Below are positions 38,001-48,382 of a stretch of DNA of 64,000 bases, one piece after another; the stretch's first letter is position 1, and each line of letters opens with the position of its first letter. The stretch comes from Brachionus manjavacas. Lineage: Eukaryota > Rotifera > Eurotatoria > Ploima > Brachionidae. The stretch covers positions 7,750,001-7,814,000 of the forward strand of contig JAHQIY010000002.1 in assembly GCA_019054805.1 (NCBI GenBank). The letters run 5' to 3'. Below the pieces are notes generated by a model. It had not been told where the DNA came from and searched no databases. It worked only from the letters and a program-made list of their open reading frames with translations. A program made the position numbers and the translations under genes.

Positions 38001-41000
38001 TCTCTGTCTACAATTCTAACCAAGTAAATATTTTCCAAAAAAATTTAATTTTTTCGGTCATGATTATGTTTATTTTTTTAACTTTCACACTATCTTAAGA
38101 TGGAATTTTTACCAAAATTTTAAAAAAAACTTTTAAAATTTTTCACCCTAATATAATTTCGAAAAAAAAATACAATGCAATATTTTATTCCCTTTGCATT
38201 GTAATTGTGTTATATATTTAATTTTTAATTTAGATTTTTCTATAAGTAGGTAACTTCATTTTTATTATGGTATATGTCTATTTTCTTTCTGCAATCATAT
38301 TATTATTTAAAAAAAATTAATGTGAAGAAAATATAATTTTTAAAAACGGTTTTGATTTTAAAATAACTAAAGAGAATTTTTTAATTTAGACTCTTTTTCC
38401 AAAAATTTATTTTTGAACAAAATTTATCATTGTTTATGATCAGTATTATTTGTTTAAAAAATTTAAGCTTCTATAGTTATTTTTGAAAAATGAAATCAAA
38501 ACTTGAATTCAAAATTTTTAAAGCTATGAATTAAGTAATTCCTTTATTAAATTTAAATAAAAATACCTGAATTTTAACTTGTTATTTCTCCTTAAAAAAT
38601 AAAAAATAATTTAATAAGAATATAAATTAAGAGGATTTGCAGATCCTTTTTTAATATTTAGCATTTTTCAGAGAGATTTAATCAAATGCCATTCAAAAGT
38701 CATTCTTATCTTTTAAATCTAATAAAAATGAAAAATAAAGTTTTGGCATTTAAAATGAAACAAGAAACATCATAACAAGTGAATTTTACTGAATATTTAT
38801 TTTTATTACAAAAATTTACCTTTTTTTATAGTTTATAACATTATTTTGCGAAAAATTATGCAATAAAATGTAATATTTCAAGTTGCGAAATAAAATTATA
38901 AAACTAAAAAAATTTAATAAAAATCAAATTTTTTTCGAAAAATTGTACTTTTTTGGTCGTCAGCATTTTTTCTAAGTTTGACTTGAAATAACGTAATTAT
39001 ACACCATTTTACGTAATCTTACATTTTTTGATGTAAAATTATGTAAAATGATGTAATATTACCCGTTCTGTGGTAATATTACATAATGGAGTAATCCTAC
39101 AGTGTAAAGTAAAACACTGTAGGATTTACTTTACACTGTAGCCAAAAATTGCCAATAATTAGGATTTACTTTAACCAAAAATTACCTCATACCTTGATAT
39201 GACTGAAATTTTTAAACCTTAACATAAATCAGTGGCTTCAAAAACTTTGAATCCATATAAATCTACTCAAAATTATTTTTTATCTAATTATTTCTTTAAG
39301 CTATTGTGACAGAAAAACCTTTAAGCAAAGACGATTTTGATGAGTACATTGATCCAAAAACTGGTGAGAAAAAGCTAAAATTGCGACTAGATGTGGCCAA
39401 AAAATTGGGAATTCCAGAAGATGCCGAAGACTTAATTGAATTTTACACAGATGAAAATGGAAATCAAGTAATGCGATTGAAAGATGGTGCTAGGAATGTT
39501 ACCATTGGTGACACGATTTACGAACTAGTTACAGACGCTGATGGTAAGCAAGTTCTTAAAATGACCACTAAACAAAAAGTTGGTGAAGAAAAGTTAGATG
39601 ATATTCTGCGCCTAGCTGACAATATGAGCCCTGAGGCCAAAAATAGGTACCTTCAAGATCTTTTGAAGACCGGTGGCGGCAAAATGAATGATGAAATACG
39701 CAAAAAATTGATTGACGAAATGATAAAAAATGCCGAGAACTTGACCGGCGAGGCTAAGGAAAACTTTCTTAAAGATCTAATGGTCAATCTGGTAAATGAA
39801 CTGCCTCCAAACGTTGCCAAAAAAGTTCTTAGCGATATCATGAAGTCTACGGATGGCATTGACTCGGAACTAAAACAGCAAATGATCAAGAACTTGATTC
39901 ATGATTTGAATGAACTCCCGGAAGATTTAAAAGAGCAAGCTTTGATGGAACTGATGAAGAACATGGACAATTTGTCGTCTGAGGCCAAGAATAATCTTTT
40001 GCAGGATATTTTGACTAAAGTTGAAGAGACTGGTGGAATCAAGTATTCTTCGCAGGAATTGAGAAATCAAGTTTTGAAAGAAATGCTCAAAAATTCTCAA
40101 AATCTGGATGAAGAAACTAGAAATAAAATTTTGCACCAAGTTTTGGACAAAATTACGGCCGAAGATGGTGGTGACGTACCACCTAATGTTTTAGAAGAGC
40201 TTGTTAAACAAATGTACAATTTGCCAGACTCAATAAAAACTAAGGTATTGAGTGAAGTGACCAAAAATTTGGAGCAAGGAAATTTGGACAGTCATGTTTT
40301 GTCCGAGTTGCTCAAACATTCAGAAGACTTGGCGCCGGAAATTTTGGCGGCCATTATCAAAAACACCGACAAAATGGAGAGCAATACTCTGAAAGAATTG
40401 GTAAGGCATTTGGACAAAATTCCAGATGAATTTAAGCAAGAAATAATCGGGAAAATGGTCAATAATTTGGACGAGATGGACTCGGGAGTCAAACAAGAAC
40501 TTCTAAAGGAATTGATGGCAAATCCAGATTTGATACAAGATGAAAAATTGAGAGAAAAAGTATTGAAAGACATTTTAAGCAATTTAAAAACAGATGATGT
40601 CATTAAAGAGACAGAGAACATGACTGCCGAGGAAAAAAATAAGTACTTACAAGATCTGCTAAAGCACTCTGACAATTTGAGCGAGGAAACTAGGCAGCAA
40701 ATAATTGGACTTTTGATAAAAAATGCCGAAAATTTAGACCAAGAGACAAAAAATAATTTTCTCAAAGATCTCATTGAGAATATTAAGGGTAAATTTTTAT
40801 TTTTAAAGATGACTTAATTTTAAATTAGTCGAACTCCTTGCATAAGAATCCTTTAAATCTTTTGGGACAAAAAATAATTTCTAAATGAATTTTACATTTG
40901 TTTTCTATTTTTGATTGATGGTGATTTCAAGCTCGATATTTTCATTAAAAAATAACAAAATCATATTTTCCTAATGCATTTATATAAAAATTTTAGATTA

Positions 41001-44000
41001 AGATTACATTCTGTTCCTGATAAGTTAAATATCTTTAAAATTACTCAAATCCTTAAGAACCAGTCAAAAAAGAATAGTGACCTTAATAATATTAGGCCGA
41101 TCTCGGTATCTAACTGTTTAGCTCAAATGTTTGAAAAATTAATACTTTATTCATGTTCAGATTTGCTCAGAACAAGTTGTAATCAATTTGGATTTAAAAG
41201 AAAAACTTGTTGCAATCATGCAACATTTGTTCTCAAGAATGCTATTCTAAAATATAAGAAAAATTATTCTGGATGCAAAGTAGTATCCCTAGACGCAGAA
41301 AAGGCATTTAATAAAGTCTGGAGAGATGGACTCTTCTTAAAACTTATATCAAGGATGGACATTAGCTTTTGGATAATACTAAAAAAATACTATGGGAGTT
41401 GTCTATATTAGTGATTTACTATAATCTAATGCTAAATGAATCTAATGCCAAAAATTTGATGTCAATTACTTTAATGCCAAATCGTTTAATAAGAAAAAAA
41501 TGTCAAGAATAAAATAAGGAATCTTTTGTTCTTTCTTAAATTATGAAAATAATGCCAATTTTATATTTAGGAAATTAATGTCTTCTCTCTAAACTAAGAA
41601 ATTATTGCCGAATAAAAATTAAAGAAACTAGTGCTAATGAAAGCAATGACAAAATTTTTTTGATTTAATTCCTTGATTTAATTAAAATTTTTTGATTAAT
41701 AATAATCAAGAAACAGAAACCACTTATATACATTAGAGTATTGGCTTGATTCTGAAGGAGCAATTGATCACGATAAAGACACAACTATTGAACAATCAAG
41801 CGAAGAACAAGAATATGGAAACCATGATCAAAAGATTGTGTATGCTCAACTATGAGCCATTCATGATCTCCCGGATTTAACTTGGCAATCAAACCAAATG
41901 AATGTTCAGGCTGAAAATCGCCAAACTAGATCTACTCCAAGCACAATTTCTAGATACGGTAAACGAAGATCCAGAGGAGCCGCATTTCAACTATATTCGT
42001 TCTTTGATGGACCATGAAACATGAAAATGCCATATCAAACGCAAAGAAAGCTGAAGAAGAGCGTAAAAAACAATTAACAGATGAATACACAGCTGCTATT
42101 ACCTCGAAGGATATGGAAGATGAAGTAAACTCATTTGTAGATCCAGTGGGAGCGAATTTCGAAAAAAGATCGTGACGCAATGTTTATCCTGCGCAAAAAG
42201 GTTGCTGAAAAAGTGGAAGTTCAATTTGCATCTAAGTTTCTAAAAAAATACGGCGAGACTCAGAGTTATCGATAGAATTTCTTAAATGTTTTTTTTTCTT
42301 ATCATTGATTTTTTTTGTCATTATTTTAATTGGCAGTAGATTACTTTATCATTAGATTTTATTGATACTATTTTCTTATTTTCTAAATTAGCATTATTTT
42401 CTTAAAATATTTATTGACTATAAAATATTTTGGCATTATTTTTTTTGACATTAAATCTTTGACATTAGAATCATTTGACATTAATTTACAGATTACCATA
42501 TTAGTGACTTAAAAAAGTCTGATTTATTTAAAATTAACTGTGGTGTTAAACAAGGTGGAGTAATATCATCAAATTTATTTAATGTCTTCATTAATGAATT
42601 AATTCTAGAATGTCTGTCCAAAAATATAGGTGCTCTATTTAATAATGTAAATATAAGTGTAATTGTCTATGCATATGATATACTAATGATAAGCCCAGTA
42701 GATTCTCATCTACAAGAACTTCTTGATATTTGCTCTAAATATGGAATCGAGTGGAAAATAAAATTCAACCCCAAGAAATCTTCAATAGTTGAATTTGGTC
42801 CACAAATCTTTAGGAAAACTTTTTATCTGGGAAACACCACCTTGGACACAGTAAATAGAATTAAATATTTAGGAGTTGATATCCCAAGTGACTAAGATTA
42901 CCAGAGTGTTGCAGTCAGTAAATTTATAAAAGTACAACAAGCTTTGTTTTCTTTTTCACTTACTTAGGTTTAAAAAAAGAGAAAATTTCTCCGTTCCTGC
43001 AAGCGTTTATCTATAAAACCTACTGTTTGTCTCAATTCGCATACGGTCCTGAGACTTAAACTTGATAACCTGTATTCCTTTGCTAAACTTTGCTTACTGG
43101 TATCAATTAAATGGGTCTATAAAAATTATTAATTGAAAGATTAAATTTTATTTTAAAGAAAAAGATAAATAATAACTAACTTTTGTTTTAAAATTTATTA
43201 GCTTTTCGTGGCTTACCTCGGCCTTTTTATTATATTTTGATTTTTTTCATGTTTCTGTTTTTAATTGCTTGTTATTAAAAAATATTGTCTTTTGACGCTA
43301 ATGTCTTTGTCGATTTCATATATTTCCATCCTCAACCATGACGTGCAATTCAAAGGTAAACTAAAGTCAGAATTGAGTTAATTGGAAAAATTTTAAGTCA
43401 ATGTCTAATTTGACTTTTTAAATTTTTCTAGTAAAATTTGTGACATTCTTTCAAACTATTTTCAACCGCTAACTGTAGCGAGGGAGTAAAAGAACTTAAT
43501 TGACTTAAATGTCTTGCTCATTAATTTTCCCTAGTTTCTCTACTCCTTCACATTCATCTTCATTAGAGTCGAATAAAACTAATTTCTTCTTGATCAAACT
43601 CATCATCACGGACATCACGAACAATTAAAAAAGAATATTTTAACATATTCTGATTTTAGACCTTAATTTAAAAATAATTTCTGATTTTGTTTTTTAAGTT
43701 AATGTTATTGAAAATTGAAAGCTAAAATGTTGAAAACATCAAAATTGATCTCTAGATCACAAAGAAATTTATTAAAAAATCAAAAAAAAAATCAAAGGTT
43801 TTTTCTCCACGTTTAGATTTGGCCATTAATTCAATTCGATTATTGATGTTTCTTATATTATAATTCAAATTTCTTGAGTCATTTTTATTTAGTCTTTCTT
43901 TCAGATTTAAGGGAGAATTGTAATAAAAAAGACATTTGAAAAAAAAAGTTAGCTTCCTTTCAAAAATTCTATGTAAAAATGAACCATTCTTTTCTAAAAC

Positions 44001-47000
44001 GTAGTTTATTTCACTAAAACTTCAAGCTTTAAATTAAGTTAGATATCTAATAACTTTTTTTTAATTTATAGATTTCTAAATCGAAAATAATTTTCTATTT
44101 TAAAAGATCATGCACAAAGCTTTAAATTAGCTTATATCTATTAGTAAAATTTTTGCTGTAAAATTTAAAATTTTCAAAGATGTTTCAACGTCTTTATCAG
44201 AGATTCTAAATGTTGCATCATCTGCTAACATTTTTATATTTAAATCTTTAAATAAAAATGGTATAAATCATCTACAAAAATAAGAAAAAAGATTGGACCC
44301 AAAACTGGTCCCTGCGTTACACCTAATTTTTATATTAGGGGTTTAGACATTTCACTGTCATATATATAACTATCTGATATTTTCAAAGGAGTTTGAAACA
44401 GGGCCTAAAGAAGAATCGTCAAAACATAATGAAAAAGTTTCAAAAGTATTAAATTTGGATCTGTAACATCAAAGGCTTTTTTAAAGTAATAAAAAATAAA
44501 CAAATTGTAAGTTTCTTTTCTTTGACTTTATTGATTTCACTTATATACTCATGAATGACTGTTTCACAAGAATGTCCAGATCCAGAACCATGTTTCCATT
44601 AAAAAAATTTTATTCGATTCAAAATAGTAAGATATCTGTTTTCCAAGTAGCTTTTCGAATGTTTTTGCTTTTTGTGAAAGAACTGATATCCCACGATAAT
44701 TGTTTATATCTGATCTATCATCTTTGTTTCTAAATTAAGCAAGTTTTCAATCTTCTTCTATAAAAAGAAAGTCTTCTTTAGCAACTATACTTCTCCTACT
44801 CAAGTCTCTTCTAACTATACCGACTAAAATCATAGTTAAAACCAGAGTTGTTTAAAAGTCACAAGTCTCAAGTCAAGTCAAAGTCAAGACTTCTTTTTTT
44901 TTTTTTTCAAAAGTCCCACCAAAGACTTTAAAATTTTTTTTTCAAAAAAAAGTCCAAGTCAAGACTTTTTTTTTTTTTTCAAAAGTCCCACCAAAGACTT
45001 TAAAATTTTTTTTTCAAAAAAAAGTCCAAGTCAAAAAAAAGCGGAACATCTCTGTTGATCCAATTTTAAAATTGAAAAAAAAATCATAAATTTTATTTTC
45101 TTTAATTTATTTTTGAAAATGGATTAAAAAAACATCCTTGAAAGATTTGAATTAATCTGTTCTTTGAAATGGAATGGTTCAAAGATAAATATTTGAGACT
45201 TTGCTTACTTTTTTTAGCAAAGTTATAAAAAACTTTATAATTTTTTTATTATTCTTTGTGTTCATCTGAAATTTTTTTGAATTTTAAATCTTTTTAGTAT
45301 TACAGCAACAAAAGTAACTTGTGTTTAAGTAATGAAATCAAAAAGTGCCAATTGCTCCCTTCTTACTCCACCAGATATTATAAAATTAAATCTAGTCTAG
45401 TAATTGAAAAATATAGGCCCTTGGCAGGAAGAAGAAAATTCTATTAACAAGGAAAGAACCATTCCATGTAGCTCAAGTCAACTAACTTTGATTGAAATTT
45501 TCTGAGATGATTGAAAGTTTAAAAAAAAAAAAAGAGCAAAAAAATTTTATTTAAAAAAAAAAAAAAAAAAAAAGTCCTGAATTGGACTTTTTTTTTGAAA
45601 AAAAAAATTTAAAAGTCCTGACTTGGACTTTGAAAAAAAAAAAAAACAAAAAAGTCCTGACTTGGACTTTTTTTTTGATGACTTAGACTTTTTTTTGGGA
45701 CTTTTAAACAACTCTGGTTAAAACTGCTATTTTACAGACTTTTAGGCAACTTTTTAATAGAATTAAATGATGATTTTTAAAGTAAATTACCAAAAAAAAT
45801 TATTAAAGAATTAGGGTAATCTAAAAAAGAAATGTTTTTGTTAAAAATAGTTTGTAACTCTTTATAAACTATTTTACCGTTTCTTATTAAAAAGTAAAAA
45901 ATCAAATCTTTTAAGAATTGCCACCTGACTTGGCAAATAAAGTCTTGGGCGACTTGATGAAGAATACAAACTTGCTGGATGCTGACTTGAAGCAAAAAAT
46001 GATAGAGAACTTGTTAAATAATTTGGACGACTTGCCAGATGAACTCAAACAAAAAGCTTTGAATGAAATTGCTAGAAATTTGGACAATCTATCCGCTGAA
46101 AAAAAAGAGGAAATTTTCAAAACAATTTTGAACAATTTGGATTCACTGCCGGACGAGCTAAAACAAGAAACATTCAAGACTTTGATTGACAACATGAACA
46201 ATTTAAGCTCAGATCAAAAAAACACTCTGCTGCAGAACATTCTGGACAAAGTAGAGGATGACAATTCGGACAATGAATTCAAAAAAAATCTCAAAAACGA
46301 AGTGCTTACAGAAATTGTTAAAAATTCACAAAATCTAGACGAGGAACAAAGAACAAAAATTCTCAAAGACGTGATGCAAAAGTTGAAGCCCGGTGAAACA
46401 GTGCCTGATTCGATCATGAACGAGCTGGTGAAACAAATTGATGACCTGCCTGATGAAATAAAATCACATGTTCTAAATGAATTGAAAAATTCAATCGAAA
46501 GTGGAAATATTAGTGGAACAGTTTTGGACCAAATGATGAAAAATCCCAAAAATCTGCCAAAGGATTTGTTGCAAAAAGTAGTGGAAAATATAAAAAATCT
46601 TGCACCAGACGCTTTGCAGAAATTTGTTGAAAATTTGGACTCTCTACCCGAGGATCTTAAAAGCAAAGCTGTCCAGGACATGCTCAACAATATGGACAGC
46701 ATAGATCCCAATGTCAAAAAGGATCTTTTGAAAGAACTGGTCTCAAAACCCGGCCTGATTAAGGACAAAAAAATGATGGAAAAGGCCATCATGGACTTGG
46801 TCGACAATTTAGAGTACATGCCTGAGAATGTTAAAAAAGACATGCTCAAAGACTTGGCTAAGAATATCAACAACTTAAGCGGAAATGTGAAGGAAAAAAT
46901 TATAAAAGAAGTTTTCAAGAATTTAACCAACTCGAATGATGAAACAAGAGAGGAAATAATGAAGCAATTAATGAAGAAAATGGGCGCTGATGAACTAGAG

Positions 47001-47802
47001 AAATGGCTGGAAAATAGTGATTTGCCAGAAGAATTTAAAGCTAAAGTTCTTGCCGATATAGAAAAAATTCGAAGTAATAACTTGGATTAAATGTTTGATT
47101 TGATTAAAAAAAAAAATTTAATATTCCTAGATGAAGGTGAGGATTTGCTGAATAGCGATGATGAAAAAGAATTAGAAGGTTTGAGTGGCGAGGAACGAGC
47201 GGTCATGAAACGACGTCTAATTGAGAAACGCAAACAGATAAAACACGAAGAAAAATCTGAAAAAGAGGAAATAAAACGAGATTTAGACTGGTTACAAAAG
47301 AATAAGGATAATGTCTTAAAAAATTTGGTTCTTGATTCGGAAAATCCTGAAATAAATTGTAATTTTTGAAAATTGTTTAAAAATTTTTTTGTACTAAATG
47401 GAAATAATCTAGTGAATGAAGAACAAATTGATTTTATTCGAGCATTCCACAAATTGTCCGAAGAGGAAAAGACAAAATTGTTGGAAAATATGAGCGAAGA
47501 GGAAAGAAAAGTTTTGACCAAGTTAACCGAGCAATATCATGAGTAATTTTTGATTAAATTTTTTTAATTCGATTTCTATTTTTTGCTCAAGTCTTCGACA
47601 AAAAGAACTGCAAGAAGCGTTAAGTGAGGCAAAAAATTTGGCTATTCAAAAGTTAAGAGAAAGGCTAGCACTTCAAAAACGCATGGAATACCTTAACTTT
47701 CTTAAACTCGAGTCTAAAATGTTCGACTTTGCGCAGCAGATATCTCGGGCTTTTGTTTTTTCTTATTTTGAAATGTTACAATGGCTAGAAATTTCGTTTT
47801 AA
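29074..47802 (+). CDS. KIAA2012: KIAA2012-like (DUF4670) protein with a duplicated helical-repeat array
   Basis: Nineteen exons join in frame: 29074-29201 (ATG 29076), 29252-29334, 29383-29563, 29612-30184, 30235-30336, 31708-32128, 33985-34071, 34124-34513, 34570-34851, 34900-35295, 35345-35422, 37294-37362, 37419-37652, 37703-37867, 39301-40788, 45916-47073, 47131-47358, 47413-47542, 47592-47802. The CDS is 6,402 nt, 2,133 residues. N-terminal LPKTFTTKKGALILFSE (63-79), RGYSARRYL (180-188) and C-terminal ISRAFVFSYFEMLQW (2114-2128) match the conserved ends of vertebrate KIAA2012 as I remember it; no alignment was run. Between them lie a charged disordered region, four YxDxxG hairpin-like repeats (about 1028-1160), about 40 helical repeats of 15-22 residues (1163-1944) and a charged coiled coil. 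Human KIAA2012 is shorter, about 1,200 residues, by memory. Introns 6-18 are all phase 1 except the last. Function unknown; a structural role is inference. The intron 6-7 and 8-9 junctions are the weakest. Confidence 0.8.
30574..30790 (+). mobile_element. hAT MITE fragment (AAGTC-rich family)
   Basis: Begins CAGAGTTGTTTGAAAGTC and continues with AAGTCTCAAGTCAAGTCC, near-identical to the left arm of the complete MITE at 44843-45716. The right arm is not clear; the region around 30780-30800 has degenerate AAGACTTCAAGTC. It lies in intron 5 of the KIAA2012-like gene. Confidence 0.6.
32210..32940. repeat. TTACGTAA-rich island in intron 6
   Basis: Repeats of TTTACGTAAA, AATTTACGTAA and TTATGTAATTTA over about 700 bp, similar in wording to 6040-6950 and 57430-57510. 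No terminal inverted repeats or coding frames were found. Confidence 0.45.
35441..35485 (-). mobile_element. Solo LINE 3' tail (GGAGC hairpin family variant)
   Basis: On the minus strand CTGAAGGAACATTAGCCCGG and then AACAGATAAACAAAAAATAA. The core (35456-35475) reappears with one mismatch as a 20-nt insertion at 36166-36185. Located in intron 11 of the KIAA2012-like gene. Confidence 0.55.
35882..36350 (-). mobile_element. CR1-like LINE C-terminal fragment with a 20-nt insertion
   Basis: The minus strand encodes MLEKVQRRASKIPNTNRNL followed by YNNRLNKMSITALDLRRKRG and DLIQFFKSLNELGRIDWYQR, the CR1-type reverse transcriptase C-terminus. It is nearly identical to 61800-62150, so the two copies are recent relatives. 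Relative to that copy it carries an extra 28 nt at 36166-36193, consisting of a LINE-tail word and a repeated CGACTGCG. Lies antisense in intron 11 of the KIAA2012-like gene. Confidence 0.8.
38990..39180. repeat. TTACGTAA-type island plus 17-bp hairpin
   Basis: ACGTAATTATAC, TTTTACGTAATC and ATGTAAAATG repeats are followed by a perfect 17-bp inverted repeat (39097-39113 with 39125-39141; arm CTACAGTGTAAAGTAAA) and a second AGGATTTACTTTA word at 39161. Sits 120 bp upstream of the acceptor of the first helical-repeat exon. Confidence 0.55.
39598..40788 (+). repeat. Helical repeat array, first part (about 20 units)
   Basis: Inside exon 15 of the KIAA2012-like gene. Units average 19 residues with the loose pattern L-P/S-x-E-h-K-x-x-h-L-x-x-h-h-K-N-h-D-N, where h is hydrophobic; 15-residue variants occur. 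Examples are LPEDLKEQALMELMKNMDN and LSEETRQQIIGLLIKNAEN. Each unit predicts one amphipathic helix with a polar turn, so the whole could form a superhelix or solenoid. Units 1-17 resemble, in the same order, units 18-20 here plus the first part of exon 16. Confidence 0.85.
40974..43060 (+). mobile_element. LINE reverse transcriptase split by a DNA transposon
   Basis: The left part encodes NNIRPISVSNCLAQMFEKLI and CKVVSLDAEKAFNKVWRDGL, RT motifs with the first catalytic Asp. The right part (from 42508) encodes CGVKQGGVISSNLFNVFINE, YAYDILM where a YADD box is expected, and KFNPKKSSIVEFG and IKYLGVDIPSD. The two halves are separated by a 1,083-bp insertion with a 10-bp target duplication. The YADD to YAYD change and later stops show decay. 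Lies sense in intron 15 of the KIAA2012-like gene. Confidence 0.8.
41415..42497. mobile_element. Non-autonomous DNA transposon nested in the LINE (Mutator-like?)
   Basis: Flanked by the direct repeat ATATTAGTGA (41405-41414 and 42498-42507). Its ends are imperfect inverted repeats of about 40 bp built from sub-repeats of TAATG(C/T)CAAA, which continue inward on both sides. A 9-10 bp duplication and sub-repeated termini suggest a Mutator-like element. The middle (41730-42276) carries a decayed + strand coding region (for example KKAEEERKKQLTDEYTAA, then DEVNSFVDP, then RKKVAEKVEVQFASKFLKK) broken by stops and a frameshift; I do not recognise it. Confidence 0.7.
43780..44560 (-). mobile_element. 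Decayed LINE reverse transcriptase fragment
   Basis: Minus strand traces of RT: FKKAFDVTDPNLILL near 44480, TQGPVLGPI near 44300, LADDATFRISDKDVETSL near 44200 with the catalytic DD, and a C-terminal NYNIRNINNRIELMAKS near 43850. Many stops and frameshifts. In intron 15 of the KIAA2012-like gene. Confidence 0.65.
44843..45716. mobile_element. hAT MITE with perfect 8-bp target duplication
   Basis: The 874-bp element starts CAGAGTTGTTTAAAAGTC and ends with its exact reverse complement. It is flanked on both sides by GTTAAAAC (44835-44842 and 45717-45724). The CAGxGTTG-type terminus and 8-bp duplication are diagnostic of the hAT superfamily. Subterminal regions hold many copies of AAGTC/GACTT, including two near-identical ~70-bp direct repeats on the left and AAGTCCTGACTTGGACTTT words on the right. 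No transposase ORF. Related fragments lie at 26514 and 30574. Confidence 0.9.
45916..46990 (+). repeat. Helical repeat array, second part (about 20 units)
   Basis: Inside exon 16 of the KIAA2012-like gene. The order of units parallels exon 15: LPPDLANKVLGDLMKN here against LPPNVAKKVLSDIMKS there, VPDSIMNELVKQIDD against VPPNVLEELVKQMYN, and IDPNVKKDLLKELVSKPGLI against MDSGVKQELLKELMANPDLI. Two extra units (around LSAEKKEEIFKTILNNLDS) appear inserted in this copy. Confidence 0.85.
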
Positions 47803-47847
47803 ATTTTATTCTTAATTTATTTTTAAATTGTAAATTTATTAAAAAAA

Positions 47848-47853
47848 AATAAA
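47848..47853 (+). terminator. Candidate poly(A) signal of the KIAA2012-like gene
   Basis: AATAAA 46 nt after the stop at 47800-47802, with a second overlapping AATAA-type run just downstream. Confidence 0.4.
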
Positions 47854-48079
47854 TAATAAATATATTTAATTTAAATAAGAATTTTATTAATATTCAATTA
47901 AAAAAATTAATTTATTTTTAATTTAAAAATGAGTTGGTCCTACCTTGATAAGTGAGTTGAGTTTACGAAAATATGTGAACTTGATTAATTCTTTTGTTTT
48001 CGTGATCTCAGCTCACCTGGAGAGAAAATAAAAAATTATATGATCTTCAGTTCAGTGCAGACAAACAATAGCAAAAAAT

Positions 48080-48180
48080 GCTGATTTTGAGTGTGAGTAT
48101 GAGTGCTAGGCACTCGGCAGATGAGTGTGAGTGACTCACAAAATTTTGAGTTAATCACTCACGCTCAAAAAAAAATCACC
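48080..48180. repeat. GAGTG / CACTC palindromic cluster
   Basis: About ten copies of GAGTG or its complement in 100 bp, including GAGTGTGAGTGACTCAC and an inverted AATCACTCACGCTC. Such clusters are typical transposase-binding subterminal repeats. It sits at the 3' side of the hAT transposase relic and may mark that element's end, which is an inference. Confidence 0.45.
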
Positions 48181-48382
48181 AAAAAAATAACTGATTTAAT
48201 AAATAACTTCTAAAATACTTATTATTTTTATTCTTAAAAATGGTTTTTCTAAAATTTTTAGAATAAAATATGTCCAAAAAATAAATGTTTAAATAGTCAA
48301 GTTGAGAAAGCTGTTGATTAAAAATAAAAAAAATGATCCGAAAAGAAGAATTCCAATTTATTATTTATTAAATTTTTTAGTT

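Noticed and set aside
40292-40774. 160-codon open frame on the minus strand
   Set aside because: Shadow of the helical-repeat exon on the + strand. The same holds for 46214-46930, 45911-46201 and 47087-47521.
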